Of a DNA stretch of 12,975 bases, positions 12,305 through 12,975 are shown one piece after another (position 1 is the stretch's first letter; every line of letters begins with the position of its first letter). The stretch is from Scatosoma sp045594025 (GTDB taxonomy: Bacteria > Bacillota > Clostridia > Christensenellales > Borkfalkiaceae). The notes under the pieces are model-generated. The model was not told where the DNA came from. It saw only the letters and a program-made list of their open reading frames with translations, and made no database searches. Made by a program: the position numbers and the translations under genes. The stretch is taken from the NCBI GenBank assembly GCA_045594025.1, contig JAZNXS010000007.1:1-12975 (forward strand), written 5' to 3'.

Positions 12305-12975
12305 TTACAACGCCACCGTTCCGTCCGAACAAATAACCTCGGTTGCAGGAACGTTAGTCTTCCAATACGATCCTTTCTTGATTGCATTCCATTGTTCCAT
12401 AGTACCTTCAAACGTAATACTCGTCAACTTATAGCAATCATAGAACGCCTGATATCCAATCGAGGTTACACTGTCGGGAATTACCACGCTCGTCAAGCTA
12501 CTGCAATAGCGGAACGCACTACCCCCAATCGTGGTTACACCGTCGCCAATTACCACACTCGTCAAGCTAGACCAATTATAGAACGCATAGTCTTTAATTT
12601 CGGCAACTGTATCGGGAATAATCAATTCAGTGACCAATTCGTTGTTAAAATACAAATTTTTTGTATAATATAAAGGATTTGCGTAAGAGTTCGCAAATGA
12701 AATATTACACCAAGCCGCTATATCCGTAATATATACGCTCGTCAAGCTATAGTAATTATAGAACGCCCCCTCGCCAATCGTGGTTACGCTGTCGGGGATT
12801 ACCACGCTTGTCAAGCTATAGCAATGACAGAACGCCCCCTCGCCAATCGTGGTTACGCTGTCGGGGATTACCACGCTCGTCAAGCTACTGCCATAAGCGA
12901 ACGCATATTGATAAATCTTCGTAATACCGTTCGGCAACGTCAGATCGGTCTCCGTGCCCGTATAACCGACCAATA
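12305..12975 (-). CDS. BspA-type leucine-rich-repeat surface protein, 3' part only
   Basis: The reading frame is open to the right edge, so the N-terminal part, including any signal peptide, is outside the window; about 223 codons are seen. It consists of LRR_5 (BspA, Treponema pallidum type) repeats of 23 residues with the pattern LTSVVIPDSVTTIGEGAF and close variants. A non-canonical insert (TDIAAWCNISFANSYANPLY) and a further strand interrupt the array in the middle. The C-terminal cap ends TEVICSDGTVAL, a common ending for these proteins in Clostridia. Family members are usually secreted or cell-wall-associated and involved in adhesion or host interaction, but no anchor is seen at this end. 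The stop is only 38 bases from the rimP -35 box and no terminator lies between them. Confidence 0.85.
   Translation of the reverse strand, partial: LVGYTGTETDLTLPNGITKIYQYAFAYGSSLTSVVIPDSVTTIGEGAFCHCYSLTSVVIPDSVTTIGEGAFYNYYSLTSVYITDIAAWCNISFANSYANPLYYTKNLYFNNELVTELIIPDTVAEIKDYAFYNWSSLTSVVIGDGVTTIGGSAFRYCSSLTSVVIPDSVTSIGYQAFYDCYKLTSITFEGTMEQWNAIKKGSYWKTNVPATEVICSDGTVAL
12443..12580 (-). repeat. Two 69-base LRR coding repeats (diverged pair)
   Basis: Units at 12443-12511 and 12512-12580 each begin GAACGC on the plus strand and encode one 23-residue LRR unit. They share most bases but differ at scattered positions. Confidence 0.75.
12761..12898 (-). repeat. Two 69-base LRR coding repeats (near-identical pair)
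   Basis: Units at 12761-12829 and 12830-12898 are identical over about their first 50 bases apart from one change, and differ mainly at the end. Such high DNA identity suggests recent duplication or gene conversion within the array. Confidence 0.85.

Noticed and set aside
12443..12898. CRISPR-like array
   Set aside because: The regular 69-base period keeps an open frame and encodes 23-residue LRR units, with no unique spacers.

Overview
The window is a stretch of bacterial chromosome, most likely from an uncultured gut-type Firmicute (Clostridia). I infer this from the gene order rimP-nusA-ylxR-ylxQ-infB-rbfA-nrnA, which is the Firmicutes order, from the secG-rnr-smpB cluster, from strong AGGAGG-type ribosome binding sites and sigma-A-like promoters, and from a BspA-type leucine-rich-repeat gene of the kind common in gut Clostridia. 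The species cannot be named from sequence alone. Nearly all of the window is housekeeping sequence; the novel-looking material lies between genes.

Left part, plus strand: positions 2-123 can be folded into one long imperfect hairpin that ends two bases before the ribosome binding site of gpmI (cofactor-independent phosphoglycerate mutase, 137-1708). A terminator follows gpmI. A strong promoter (1790-1818) then starts secG-rnr-smpB: the SecG translocon subunit, the 3'-5' exoribonuclease RNase R, and the trans-translation protein SmpB. A terminator-shaped hairpin lies between secG and rnr, and a GC-rich terminator closes the cluster at 4875-4906.

Middle: a minus-strand nitrilase-fold protein (4910-5557) has lost the positions of the catalytic Cys and Lys and is probably a pseudoenzyme. 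Divergent from it is a possible 29-residue membrane peptide (5666-5755) whose stop codon sits at the edge of a bidirectional terminator shared with nrnA.

Right part, minus strand, read from 12267 down to 5784: one clear extended -10 promoter drives a structured leader of about 155 nt, then rimP, nusA, ylxR, ylxQ, infB, rbfA and nrnA. This is the classic transcription and translation operon: ribosome maturation (RimP, RbfA), transcription elongation (NusA), initiation factor IF2, two small RNA-binding-type proteins, and the nano-RNase NrnA. Genes overlap or are a few bases apart up to rbfA, after which an attenuator-like hairpin precedes nrnA. The usual downstream genes truB, ribF and rpsO are absent here.

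Right edge: the 3' end of a minus-strand BspA-type LRR surface-protein gene, built from 69-base repeats, runs off the window just upstream of the rimP promoter. No stretch above 300 bases lacks a gene. Best candidates for something undescribed: the 2-123 element before gpmI, the rimP leader, the dead nitrilase, and the 29-residue peptide.
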